From Stratiolaelaps scimitus (lineage: Eukaryota; Arthropoda; Arachnida; Mesostigmata; Laelapidae), in contig JABWDB010000001.1 in the NCBI GenBank assembly GCA_019614645.1, forward strand, positions 15,107,501 to 15,171,500: a DNA stretch of 64,000 nt. The letters are read 5' to 3'. How positions within the stretch are numbered: position 1 is the stretch's first letter; the number at the start of each line of letters is the position of its first letter. Positions 35,918-47,230 of the stretch are shown here, piece after piece. Under the pieces are notes generated by a model. The model saw nothing but the letters and a program-made list of their open reading frames with translations, did not search any database and was not told the DNA's origin. The position numbers were made by a program, and so were the translations under genes.

Positions 35918-36141
35918 TCAATCATTTTTATAAACATCCCTATCCGAGGGGAGAACGATCTTCGATCGTCCATCATCTACGTGGACCGCCCCACAAAGCT
36001 GACCGCTTGGTCCGCCATCGTATCGTGGCGATACGAGAGCTTCAAACCGGTCAACGGTGTGGGTTAATGCACCGTCGAAAAGTGATGATGATGTTGCCAA
36101 ATTGTTTTTGGCTCTATACTCTATCAGTAGATCTGCTCTGG
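35918..36141 (-). CDS. candidate 3'-terminal coding exon, function unknown
   Basis: On the minus strand a strong pyrimidine-rich acceptor (CTGTCTCACTGTCTCACTCCATAG) precedes an open frame of 73 codons, ending in TGA at 35918. The peptide is of normal complexity, with DRFEALVSPRYDGGPSGQ and DDGRSKIVLPSDRD. I do not recognise a family. No AATAAA is visible just downstream on that strand. Further minus-strand frames with ordinary composition lie upstream (36239-36424, 36497-36688, 36600-36842), but I could not splice them together. It lies on the opposite strand to the laccase-like frame ending 40 bases away. Confidence 0.28.
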
Positions 36142-38279
36142 CTATGGAGTGAGACAGTGAGACAGTGGCAAGTTGTGTCACGATATGACATCGCTACTTG
36201 ATGGCTCCCTCGGAAAGTTTTCTTGCTAGCTGGTAACGCTAGGTGAGAGAATTGTGTTGTTCCTTCGGTTCAAACAGGCAGCGGCTACGCGATGAATGAC
36301 GCCACTGGCTGATGCATATACTCATCAGAGCGTATTTTTTACTCAGAGTAGAAAAGTAGAAGGCATCTGCAATTTCGCGTCTTGAACAAGTAAATACACC
36401 GTCATATTCTCTCAGCGGACACATAGGCGTGCCACGCTGGATGGCGTGTGAAGTGGAGCATCGTTCGAAAGGACAGATCGAGCACTATGAGATCAGTTAT
36501 GAGAACTGCGATGTCGAAATTGTCGTGGTAAAAATGTCCATTTTTTTCGTCCGCTCAGCATCTCGTAACAACGTCGACAGAAACAAATGGTCAATAGCAT
36601 CAATGTGATATGAATATTCCAATAGTGAGAAATGACATTGGACAGGAAGGATCACAAAATCGTGTTCGGCCACTCGTCGAACTGTCATACTCGTGACGAT
36701 GATTAGCGGTGATTAGTGGCAGACCAAAGGGAATGGTGTATGCAGCCGTGAGTGGTAGACGTAGTCTAGGTATACCCGGGATACAGTAACTGCTACACTC
36801 GGCTTGTGCTCCGAGCTCCGCGTACAAACTACTCATAAGCATATATATATTAAAGTTAACTCAATAATCATTAGTCAATCACGTGTCAAATGGAAGAGTT
36901 ATTTTCTGATTTCGCTTATTAATGATTAGACGTCATTTCACGAGCTGAACAATACGAGCAAACATCTGATACAGTAATTGTCTCACAGCGAAACGGAGCG
37001 GGAAACACTGCGTGGCTAAGAGCATTTGTGGTTCGCGCGTATGTGATGTTTATAGTTAGCGAATCATTCAGCCAGAGAGCGGAGGACATATCTCAAGAAG
37101 GTGACAAAATGACATATTATATGCTGCGTCACCGTGTTCAATGCCATATTCAATTGTTGCGAGCCATCTTAGATTCTTTCATTGTCTGCGGACTTTATCG
37201 CGTCTCAGCGAAAACGTTGTGTTTACCGAATTATCTCGCTGTGTATCAGCGCGCGTGTACATCTGTCGTATTCTGGAGGCATGTGTGCGGTGTTCAGAAA
37301 AGTTATTCTCAATCGCGGGCAGATATCGTAGATCAGGGTAACAACGGGCTAATATTCTGCAATGGCGTCCACAGGAACCGTCGATAATTGTTATCGAAGA
37401 GTGTTGAACCGATAGACATCTCTCTCGGTCTCAATCTCTCTCTCTCTCTCTCTCCCCATCTCTAGTTCACAGTAACAGCAAGAGCTGAAGTCACACAATC
37501 TGCAGCTGTGGCTAGGTTCCTTTTTCTATGATATTATGTGATTTTCGCTTCCGATTACAATTGTGCTTGGTAGGCGGCGCATCGCCAGGCAACGCAATAC
37601 ACACAGACCGCTTTGGAGGACTTCTTTATACACAGAAGACCTCAGCTTCGGGACCTTGTATATTCATTGTTTGGGTTGCTTATTATTATTGCCAGACTCA
37701 TCTTTCCCAGTCTGACGTCAATAGGGGCGGTATCCGCCAACGCTGATCATGTAACCCATGTGGCCATATTGTCGCCTGCGTTACATTATTACGAGTAGTG
37801 TTGCAACAAGCGCGAGATTCGCACGACTTCCTGTAATGCGCAATGAAAGCGTGTACGATAGCGGTTAAAGCTTGTTGATGACCATGTCAGCGACAGATCA
37901 TATCTATCTCTGATTTTCTATCTCTGACGTTCATGCCCGCTTCAGACGTCACTGGAATTGGACACTAAAACGAGCAGAATGCCATGGTCACACTAGCGTT
38001 TGTGGACGGCTCCTGCTAATCCCTTGAAGTTGAACTCACGTACCGCCTACCGTTCCTACCTCAAGACGAGATCGATTTCGAGCAATTTCGTAAATATGAC
38101 AATCTGCAAAGCGTTAACCACGGTTGCGGGGCTGCTCCTTAGCATCTGCTGCCTGTATAATCTACAGTACCGTTTGTTGTGCCTGGAACACATATCTGAT
38201 CATTTATCGGATCTATATCCATATGGTATTTTTTCCTCCCAAAACTATCCGCTCCGTCCATTTGCATAGCACACGGATC
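36142..38279. other. stretch with unlinked minus-strand open frames
   Basis: Three minus-strand frames of 61-80 codons (36239-36842) have protein-like composition but no consistent splice sites. The rest is unique sequence plus the TC microsatellite at 37434-37453. No gene is called. Confidence 0.35.
37434..37453. repeat. (TC)10 microsatellite
   Basis: Perfect TC dinucleotides with degenerate TCTC variants on both sides. Confidence 0.93.
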
Positions 38280-39190
38280 CGATGTGGCGGTGGTGCGTTC
38301 TTCTGTGTTGTTGTTGTTGTCGTCGTCGACGACGGTGACGGCGGCGGGTGACTATGGCAAAAGCAGCATTTACGTATTTCCTTACGTGTTGCCCAAGATA
38401 AACACATGCGTACGGTGTGTACATCTTCTATTATAGTTCACGGCGGCTAATCCGCTGGTGGACAGCAGTAGCACCAGTGAGTTCTTCTCACTCACAGTGG
38501 TAATTCGACAAACGAATGGCGAAGGTATCATATCATGGGAGGACATTACGTACGTATCGGGGCCGCTCTGTCCGTGTCTGCTACCATCATCGTACACCTT
38601 TGGACAATGGGGTCGTGTGTCAACGCACGCCACACAGTCGCTGTGTCAAGCGGACACACAGCTACGGTCCGAGTGCCGGTGGTAGCCAACAACTGAATCT
38701 CATCAGCGGCGCGGCGAGCGGTGCTTGCTTGCCAGCCTAATGCTAGTAGCGTCGTCAACGAGGAAAGTCTCGGCCGGTCATCCCAGCGCCAACTCCCATC
38801 TCGGCGTCACAAACGGACGACGGACGTTGCAGCAGCGGCAACGCCTGCACAATACGAACACACAGGATCAGGGAGGCGCACAGCCAGCGGTGGTGGCGGC
38901 GGTAGGCAACGATAAACGGAACGAACGCCCTTCTGTTACTTGCTGGGAGAGTGGGAGAGCGTCAAGCCGGATTCTGTTCAAGTTACGCAACTTCGAGCAA
39001 CCGCCGTCGCCGCCGCCACCAACACTGCCGCTGCTACAGCCGTCACTATTCTGCAGCAGACTACCATCGCTATTCTACCACGACGACGACAGCGACAACG
39101 ACAAGCATCACGAGCATTACCTGCCTCCACCGCTGCGAAACCTCGCACATCCCCGTCCGAGGTGCGAGGAGTCAGCGCGCGAATAGGCTA
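38280..39190. promoter_or_regulatory. GC-rich triplet island upstream of the Patched-domain exon
   Basis: GTT/GTC/GAC triplets (38306-38345), CAG-rich DNA (38820-38860) and CCG/CAC-rich DNA (39000-39110) form a GC-rich block that ends 1.4 kb before the Patched-domain start. Frames on all phases are open and low-complexity. CCGAG|GTGCGA at about 39164 could be a 5'UTR splice donor, with TTTAGTTAG at about 40502 as the matching acceptor. That would make this the promoter and non-coding first exon of the Patched-domain gene. The splice pairing is inferred only. Confidence 0.35.
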
Positions 39191-40531
39191 CCACGCCACA
39201 ATGTATAGTACAATTAAGATCTACTCAAAAACTCGAGCTAATGCGAAGGCATACACGCGTTGGCTTCGACGGTGTCGCACGAGCGACGGGTTACAGCTCA
39301 TCTCGTCCATTATCTTTTCGCCTAACTAAGAGCCAGTGATGGGGATTTAACCTTGCTTAGCTACTGTACACGCTGAGATCGTGCGACGCGTCGTTGACGA
39401 CGTTTGTGTACTTTGTTTTCGTGGCGAAATTGTGCTGGTAAACTTCGCGGCCGGGTACAAGGCTAGCCTCTGGAGGTACATCACCTTCTGTGTGAAGGCC
39501 TGAATATTTTTGTTGTGCAAATGGCCGTTTACCTAACTCGTGTATGATGCGTGTCTGCCTTTGATATGATTCTTTGAGAGAGGAGTGGATCTCTTAAATG
39601 ATAAGAAACATGCCGGCGTACGGAGGTGCCTGCTTCTGTCCTTGTAAACGGGTGTGACTGTGTATGTGTGCGAGTAAGTTAGTGTGTGTATATAGGTTTA
39701 CGAGGATTATGAAAGATGGAGCTGTTATTGAATGACTAACCTGTTCGTGGTGCTTGTTTGTGGCCGCACCACAGAGATCTCGAAGACCTTCTATCACTTT
39801 AAGGTTGTCATAGACGCGATTAAAGGCTGAGTTCGAACTTTGTTTGACTCGTACATCAAACTGCATGATGAAGGTTGGCATCCTTGAACAAGTGGCGTAG
39901 TCCATCATATTCCTCAGATCAAGCCGCAACCGCCCATTTCTAACAACATTATTAATCTTCTATCAAGAAACCTGTGGCAACATCTATCGAGCTGTCATGT
40001 CTCTCTCTAGACATTCTTAGAAACAAATTATTTGAATCTTCAGATTATCACAATATCATAGATGGGCTCTTCTAGCCTCTGGAGGCCTTTCCAGCGGCCA
40101 CGTCCTAGCAACTACGCAACGTGATGCAGTAGATACAAGTGTGCAGATATATACTGCCATGTTCCTATAACATCCCCGCAGATTAATGAGTTCTGCCGCC
40201 GAATAAGCCGACTTGAACGAAACGCCTCGTAAACCTGTCGACGTCTTGAAGGCCTTTGAAGCCTTCCGGCAGAGTGCCGAAAGTGTTTACACGTTGTCGC
40301 CTCTCTCGCACCACCTGATGAAAGCGTTACATTTACCTCTGAGAAGTTGTGAGGCAGTGGTAGAGCCACCGGCTCAGCCATTTGCGAGTGTTGAGGCTGA
40401 GATCGATATAAACTCAGGGTGTCAGATATACGTGAGGGGCAGAGGCCCTCATCAAACAGTGTGATTCTAACCATCGCTCCGTTTAGATATCCGTTTAGTT
40501 AGGTTAGGCTGTGTGGCTTCTGTTCGCCGCT
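39191..40531. other. stretch between GC island and Patched exon
   Basis: Possibly a 5'UTR intron. Open frames at 40213-40464 (+, no ATG start) and 40112-40474 (-) overlap and show no domain. The two TTAGG-like units near 40500 are too few to be telomeric repeat. Confidence 0.35.
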
Positions 40532-40609
40532 ATGGATACGACCTTCTGTCGAACTGTGTCTCAAAAACTGAACCTTTTGTCATGTGCGATTTCAGAACGA
40601 GTGGACAAA

Positions 40610-41642
40610 ATGAAGGCAGACTGTGTCGACAAATGGGTATCGGCAGCATTCCGCGCCCTTGGCGAGTCGATTGCCCGGACCCCTGGCTACTATATCATCG
40701 TGCCAATCATGTTGGCTCTGACGTTAAGTACCGGCATGCAGCGGATAAAGTACCAGGACGATCCCGAGTATTTGTTTAGTCCGCAAAATGGCCAGTCGCA
40801 CAAAGATCGCGAACGGCTGTTCGAACTGTTCCCGCAGAACACCTCGGAGAATTTCGACCTGAGCCGACTGATCACACCGGAGAAATTCGGTCGTGTGATC
40901 TTCTATACGAAGCCTGGCGCGAACATACTACGCAAGGAAGTGTTCGAGGACATACTCAAGGTGGATACGATGATTAAAAATTTGTCCTCGACGTGGGACG
41001 ACGACACGAAGAACTGGTACGAAATTTGCGCAAAAGCCGAACTTCACGTGTGCTTCAACAACGACATATTCGACTACACAATTAGCAGGTTGCGTTCAGT
41101 GCCCGATGAGGATCAGGGCGATAACGCGACGTTGGGTCTAGGGATCAAGTACCCGCTGCACTTTATCAACGCGACCCGTGAAATTTATTTCCCTGGCGGC
41201 CTTCTGGGCGCGATCAGAACGGATGACAATGATGAAGTTGTCTATTCCGAGGCTATCAATATGTTCTACTACGTCGAGTCGAGTACGCGCAAGAAGCGTT
41301 TGCGCGCTGAACAGTGGGAGAACGATTTCCTCAAGGCAGTGCCTGGATTCTGCGAGCAGCTCAAGCACGCGAAGTGCGCCTACTTCACCTCGCTATCCCT
41401 CACGCAGGAGCTTGAACACAACACAACAAACGTGGTACCGTATTTCAGTATCACCGTCTTCATCATGCTGGCCTTCACGGTGTCCACCTGTCTCATGGTG
41501 GACAATGTGCGCTCGAAGCCGTGGCTGGGCATACTCGGTTGCACGGCTTCGGGTATATCGGTTCTCGCGGCGTTTGGACTTACGATGTACGCCGGGGTCG
41601 AGTTCATAGCAATCAACATGGCGGCACCCTTCCTCATGCTGG
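40610..41642 (+). CDS. Patched domain-containing (PTR/PTCHD-type) membrane protein, first coding exon
   Basis: The exon encodes 344 residues plus one base and ends at a GTGAGT donor (41643), phase 1. I chose the ATG at 40610 (AAAATGA context) because MKADCVDKW...ARTPGYY matches the usual start of Patched-related proteins. An in-frame ATG at 40532 would add 26 residues, and a stop at 40505 closes the frame upstream. Order: a short cytosolic N-terminus; TM1 (27-43); the family motif DDPEYLFSP (50-58); a large extracellular loop (44 to about 276) with five N-glycosylation sequons (N77, N124, N172, N187, N271) and Cys 140, 148, 248 and 256; TM2 (about 277-297); TM3 (about 305-328); and the beginning of TM4 (331-344), that is, the first part of the sterol-sensing domain. 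The family's GxxDD motif and the second half must lie in later exons, which I cannot find before 64000. These are RND-like transporters of sterols or lipids. The substrate here is unknown. Confidence 0.93.
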
Positions 41643-42112
41643 GTGAGTAATTACACATCTTATTCATTATACGTATAATTAGCCGACTTTCATCGTGGGT
41701 ATATGCTGTGCTACATAGCACAGGAGGACGGCCATGAAGAACGAAGCCAAACCTCGTCGACTACTCCGACGTGTTCGCACAGGAATCAGATTCTGTTGCC
41801 ACGTACAGATCATAATACAATGCGAACGACCGGTCGCGAACCCCATCTTGATGAAGCGTATGCCCTGTAAATATCTCGTTGTGTCCGGGCCTCCCGTGGT
41901 CAGGACACACTACGACAATGCTTTCAGATGGACGAATGGGAACGCTCTTGTTCTTGTTGTTGCTTACGTGAAAACATCCATTTGACTCATTTATGCATGT
42001 GCACACCATTATGTCTGTGTATATGTGCAAACATAACCGTTTGTGGTTACCTACCAACTAACTGGTGTGCATAGAATATTTCTATATGTGACGTAATCAA
42101 TTATTTATGTAT

Positions 42113-42146
<34 letters not shown>

Positions 42147-42962
42147 ATGGTACTTCCATATACTTCCCCGCGGGCTGAAGAGTGAGGCGAGCGAAGATGC
42201 TAACAGTGATAAGAACTAGACGATCCAATCTACTGAAGTATTCAATGATAATTTCTATTCGACGCCACGACAACTTTTAACGACAGATCTTAAGATACAC
42301 TCGACTAGTCCCACTTTCATGAATACTGCCTCCTGCTGCTGACTGTGGTCGGCCGGATGCATTTACATCTTCTGTCGCGAAAGCCCCAGCCGCCAGAAGG
42401 CCGCATTGCCAACGGCAGCAAACAACAACAACACCTTAATTTTTATGCGATGCTGAAAACAAAGTACTACGTATTCCAATAGCGACATTAGCGTTCGAGA
42501 AGCTAAATATAAGCCCCTCCGACCGGCATCCGGTCCGCGTCCGTTACCGGCAATGTATCGCAACGAATGTCGAAAATGAAGAGCGTACATCATCCACCGA
42601 TCAGATTATCTGAACTTGATCAGCCGATTTCTTTATCAACCTCGTTGTCGTCCGATCGTCTGATCGTTCATTTGGTCTCAGCAATCGTCCGAAGTCGTTC
42701 GAATCGCGACTCGAATCAATTGCAGGAGCGTTCCATAGACAAACATCCGGCTGAACATTGGTCGTTACCGCCTGTTGATCGCTGCCATCGTATTTGCGCT
42801 CGATCCGGAATCCGGTATACGACTCCTTGCCCTGGAAACGGAGCGTGATTCTGGTGCCGACTCGGTCACCGTCCGTTTGGCATGATCACAACGCGCAAGA
42901 GCCACAGCGACTTCTCGTCGATACGAACTGCTCGATTGCAGACGGCCACTTGCTCACAAATA
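41643..42962 (+). other. start of probable first coding intron of the Patched-domain gene
   Basis: Begins with the donor GTGAGT. Contains the AT array at 42113-42146 and otherwise unique sequence. No acceptor followed by a frame resuming the sterol-sensing domain was seen here or further on. Confidence 0.6.
42113..42146. repeat. (AT)n microsatellite with one TT interruption
   Basis: AT dinucleotides from 42113 to 42135, then after one extra T again to 42146. ATT on the left and AAT on the right make the whole tract roughly palindromic. Confidence 0.92.
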
Positions 42963-43003
42963 AACAACTGAACTGTCGGTCCCAGACAGACAGTTCAGTT
43001 GTT
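42963..43003. repeat. perfect 15-bp hairpin next to a triplet tract
   Basis: AACAACTGAACTGTC (42963-42977) and GACAGTTCAGTTGTT (42989-43003) are exact reverse complements with an 11-base loop. The right arm runs straight into the GTT/GCT tract. Confidence 0.9.
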
Positions 43004-43006
43004 GTT

Positions 43007-43037
<31 letters not shown>

Positions 43038-43047
43038 TTGTTGTTGT
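42999..43047. repeat. GTT/GCT triplet tract (CAA/CAG on the minus strand)
   Basis: About 16 triplets of GTT and GCT in mixed order. On the minus strand they read as CAA/CAG and give a run of about 16 glutamines inside an open frame (42954-43190). Nothing else in that frame resembles a protein domain and it has no supporting splice sites, so I annotate the repeat and not a gene. Confidence 0.9.
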
Positions 43048-46000
43048 GATGGCTCAAGCGCACACATCGATGATGACGACGACGGTGGCGAAGATAAGGG
43101 TAACGGAGGTGAGGGTTGCGATCTATCGGCTTCGGTAGCAGTTCGCCTTTTCAAGCTTGCAGTCATGCTTGCGGGAGCCGAGCTTGCCACTGTCTAGATG
43201 TCATTTGACGTCATCGCATCGATATCGCTCAACGAGCTGAAGGGCGGACCAATAGGGGGAAATTGATAACTGTTCCCTGGCCAGAGTAATCATATTGGAC
43301 ATACATACAGGTATGTGTGAATTATGCCAACAGTAGTGGTGCTGCTGCTGGTGCTACCGCGGTTCTTGACATGGCATGCCATTATATAATAGATAGACAT
43401 ACGCAGACGGGATGTCGCCGATGACGCAATCGAAGGGGCTATTGTGGTGCGCGGCGGACGTCTCCCGGATCTGCCTGTAAAGCATTTGTCTTCTGTCTGC
43501 GTGGCTATCTTTATATGTATATAGATACATATACATGTAAAGACAGACACACATATAATCGACTTCATTTGATAAAGGAAGGGTGTAGATCGCAACGTCA
43601 TTGGTAGTAGAAGTTTGCTTGACTACCGTTGATGAGGCTTGCGCGGCATATACGCCATGCGGATATATTTCATACTTCGCCGCGCTGTCATTCTCATTAT
43701 GTGCGCATATTCATTGAGGTTGTCTAGTGATGCCGGCATTTTGCGTCGATGTCAACCGTCCGCTATCGTTGTTAATGTTGTTGTAGAATATGTAAAATTC
43801 ATTCTCTGATTTTCTTCACAAGCAGAGCTTAAGCTACAGATAACATCAACCTATTACGACGGGTGATGTGACCGTTTTCAAGAGCTTCACCCTCGAAGAA
43901 AATCTGCTAGTATGTAACAATAGAAAAAGGTAGATAAAACAACGATATGTCTATATAGTTTTTATTGTTGACAATTTCACTTCTAGTGTACAGTTTACTG
44001 ACACCGCTCCCGGGGTGTTTCACAGTCAGCTGGCCCTAAAGGGAATTTCCACATTATTCCACAAAACTCGACTAGCCTAAATCGAATATGAGACGTCCAG
44101 GCCACAATTATCTTGTCTCATGGAAAAATATCATAATCGTCTTCTGGGCGAAGCGGCGCCTTTCGTGAGTCGGAGCGTGCATTCGCTTATCTCGACGAGC
44201 AGACTTCGTGCGTCATCCAGCGATTTCTGGGGGGACTTCCAGCTAACTGGACACAACACTTAGTCTCATCTGCGCCCAGCAATCGCTCCATGCTGCCGGA
44301 GTGCTAAATATTACAGAACGCATGAAAATTGTATTTCTGTACGAGAAGGTACACTGCTTCTTGTCACACGAAATCGCTTGCTAAAAATAGAATTCCGTGG
44401 CTGAGACAACATTTTCAAACAGCGATCAACGAAGCCACCAACTCTATATCAGGAAAATGATAACTGAGCTTGCCAGCAAACTCCATGATTGTCGTTATTG
44501 CTACAGTACTAGTATTATTATTGTTATGCTAATCTCTTAATGGCGCGTTCAAGAGAGCTAATAGCCGCAATAAGGTGATCAGATTTGCATGCATGGCCTT
44601 CCACGCCGGGGGGGAGTCATTCGGGCGTGCTAAAAACTTCCTTCCGTCGCAGCGACGGCTTCCTGCGGCTGCTGCCACCGCTGCTGTCTTGCGATACGTT
44701 CATTGCTATAAATATGAATAATTGTTTCTCGTTTGTTGTCCCTCCTACCAAATCGACAATCAGACACGTCATGCGCATTCTAAATTGAGAGACGAAGAAG
44801 AAGTCTCTTGATGATGAGCTTCATAATACCTCACCCGCTCGTTACAGTACTGTCTTAACCTATTGTTCAAATTCCGTAAATGTTGCCGTTTGCCTTGAGC
44901 AAAAAAAAACGGACGATGTAGCAGATTTGCTGGGAATGGCGCACGGGACTTCGAATGGCGCCATCTTGATACCCTTCTCCCATTTTTCTTCGTTGGCTTT
45001 TGCTTGTTTCGATCGAGACCGATGATGATCTATGTTACAGGGCGGCGCACCTTAGCGTCGCTGACGCCTGGACTAATGCCGCGAGGGCAATTCGCTCGAG
45101 CCGTCGAGGCCAACCGGCGGAAACCAACCGGCACCACGCAGAATTGAGGAATAAACCCCCCTCCCACAAGGGGATCTAGGCGATTTATTGTTGTGTTCCT
45201 ATTGAAAATAAGTAATTGACTGCCATCCGGGGCCGCCGATGCTGAAGTTGTGGTGAGCCCGCCGCCTCTGATACTGCTTGGCTAAGCAAAATCTCGTCCT
45301 CGAACTATGGTTACTGTTCGTGTGAGCTATCTCCGCAGCGAGATCGACGACATCTTCCTGCTCTGAGGGCCGCGTCGAATGTTGCCGTTGTTGCCAAGGC
45401 TGTACTTGGTGCTACTGCTGCTTCTATCCATAGTTGACACATTAGTGGCCACACATAATTATTATCAGCACACTCAAAGATCAAATGTTGAACATTCAAG
45501 TTACATGTTACGCGAGTACGCAATGTGACGAACTGTGGCTGAAAGATTATTTGTGAATGTCATTGTTAATTCTTCGGACGAGCCAGGAAAGCAGGGCTAG
45601 CCTCATAGGGACGTAATATTTAATATATATCAGAGGAACCAATGTATGAGGTCTCGTCAATTTAGAAGAGACGGCAAAGAACTGTCTATTCTTCCCGGCG
45701 TTCTCTCAACCAGCCGAGATGACTGACTGATGTTTAAGCTATATTAAGAATAGAATACGACTCTAATATTTTTCCGGCAAAAACATAACGCATTCGATTC
45801 TTTACTTGTGTATATACTAATAATGTGTATGCAATTTGTTTCGATTGGTAACACAACCACCTTGGACTAGTGCGTGTATCCATCGCAGAAAACAAATCGC
45901 CCTTGTATGATCGTTGTCAAAGAAATGTGCTTAAACTAACCGTAAAATTGTTCTTGGTCGTTTACACACATATATATACATATATACATATACTCAATAT

Positions 46001-46499
46001 TGTCGTTCTATTTTTAATTTAACAAAGATATTATAGAAGTTGCTAGGGAGCATTTTTCGAAAACATTTTTGGTCACTATAGACATTTTGGGAGGTCTTAT
46101 TCTAGATGGTTTACTTGAGTCGCTCATATTTGCGATGCGCAAACAATCCGGACCTTTCTGTCAGGGCAACTCGAAACGAACAGATCTACAATCGTATCAA
46201 ACACTAGCAATATTATGACGATGTGCTATTTCTGCTGATGCTGCTGCTGCTGTAACCCGTTGTCAACTACGATGCTAAACGAGTATATAATCACACACAA
46301 AGGAACGGATAGCCCGACAAAGATGTGCGTACACACGCATAGATAGTATTACATTGTCTGGGGTCTGAGAACTGCGCGTCCCTGTCGCTGTTGACTGTGG
46401 CGTTTTTTCTGACTCAGATGACGAAGTGAATCGCGCGTGAGAAGGCTCGCGTCTTGGAAACGTGTCCATACGCTATACGCTTGCATATACACACACACA
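43048..46499. other. gene-free stretch within the probable intron
   Basis: Unique sequence, with short GCT runs (about 43338-43350, 46235-46251) and weak ATAT tracts near 45969-45990. No exon, RNA gene or transposon recognised. Confidence 0.4.
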
Positions 46500-47230
46500 C
46501 AGACGAGTGTGTGTTCATGTGTCTGTATGACGAAATCACGGCGATGTAGCGGCGCCCCGTGCCGGACCACGCTGCCCCAAACGACTCTGGGATCCGGCTC
46601 TCTGGTCCGCGCGCGCGCCCGGCGCGCAACGCGGTCAAACATTCAATTTCTTGTCTTCTCTCGCGAACAGATAGACCTAGCAGCGGTGGTCGTAGATTGA
46701 CGGCTGGGACAGCGTTGACCCCGTCAGCTGTTGCTGGTTGCTGTCGGGTGGAATATACCAGCAGGGATGATGACCTTGTCATAAGGAGAAGAAGTACATA
46801 CACATGCATCACCGACGGCGGTCGTGGTACGTGGCAACTAGGGACGGCCGGTCAGGCGAACGGCCACCGTGATGTTCAACAGCAACCGGTGCCTCTGCTG
46901 CCGTTGTCGTTCTGTTGCTGTTGCCGAATTAGAAAAACCTTCTTTGGTGTTTGCTGTGAAATGCATTGTTGTTGTTGTTGTGGAGGCAACGTTGATCAAT
47001 CCAGAGAGAAACGAGGCGACTGAATGATGAACATTTTGTGTGCGCATCTTTGTCCATGTGTGTGTTTGTTAGTGCTGCTAGCCGACTGTCCATCTCTTCA
47101 GCTGTCGAGCTAAAGGGGTCGTCCATCTCGAGTTGCATTCGGCAATTTCACGATTTGCGTGATTCCCTGTTGCCGGGAGGTCACTCCAATGCGCTCCATC
47201 CGTTTGCTCGCGTATACCGAGAGTGATAAT
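46500..47230. other. GC-rich island with GTT triplets
   Basis: GC-rich DNA around 46540-46640 (GCGCGC runs), then TGTTGTTGTT repeats (about 46963-46980). Several overlapping open frames on both strands show no domain signature. Same character as the other islands; a nested promoter or enhancer is possible. Confidence 0.3.

Noticed and set aside
40213..40474. Overlapping frames on both strands just upstream of the Patched exon
   Set aside because: The plus frame has no ATG start and no domain. Both are more likely 5'UTR or intronic chance frames.
40500..40510. TTAGG-like units before the Patched exon
   Set aside because: Only two units, consistent with a chance or splice-acceptor context rather than telomeric repeat.
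42954..43190. Minus-strand frame with about 16 glutamines
   Set aside because: The glutamines come from the CAA/CAG tract. The rest is Ser/Pro-rich low complexity with no splice or homology support.
46559..47023. 154-codon plus-strand frame in a GC-rich island
   Set aside because: Strongly overlapped by minus-strand frames over the same GC-rich repeats. Cys/Arg/Ser-rich low complexity without domain structure.
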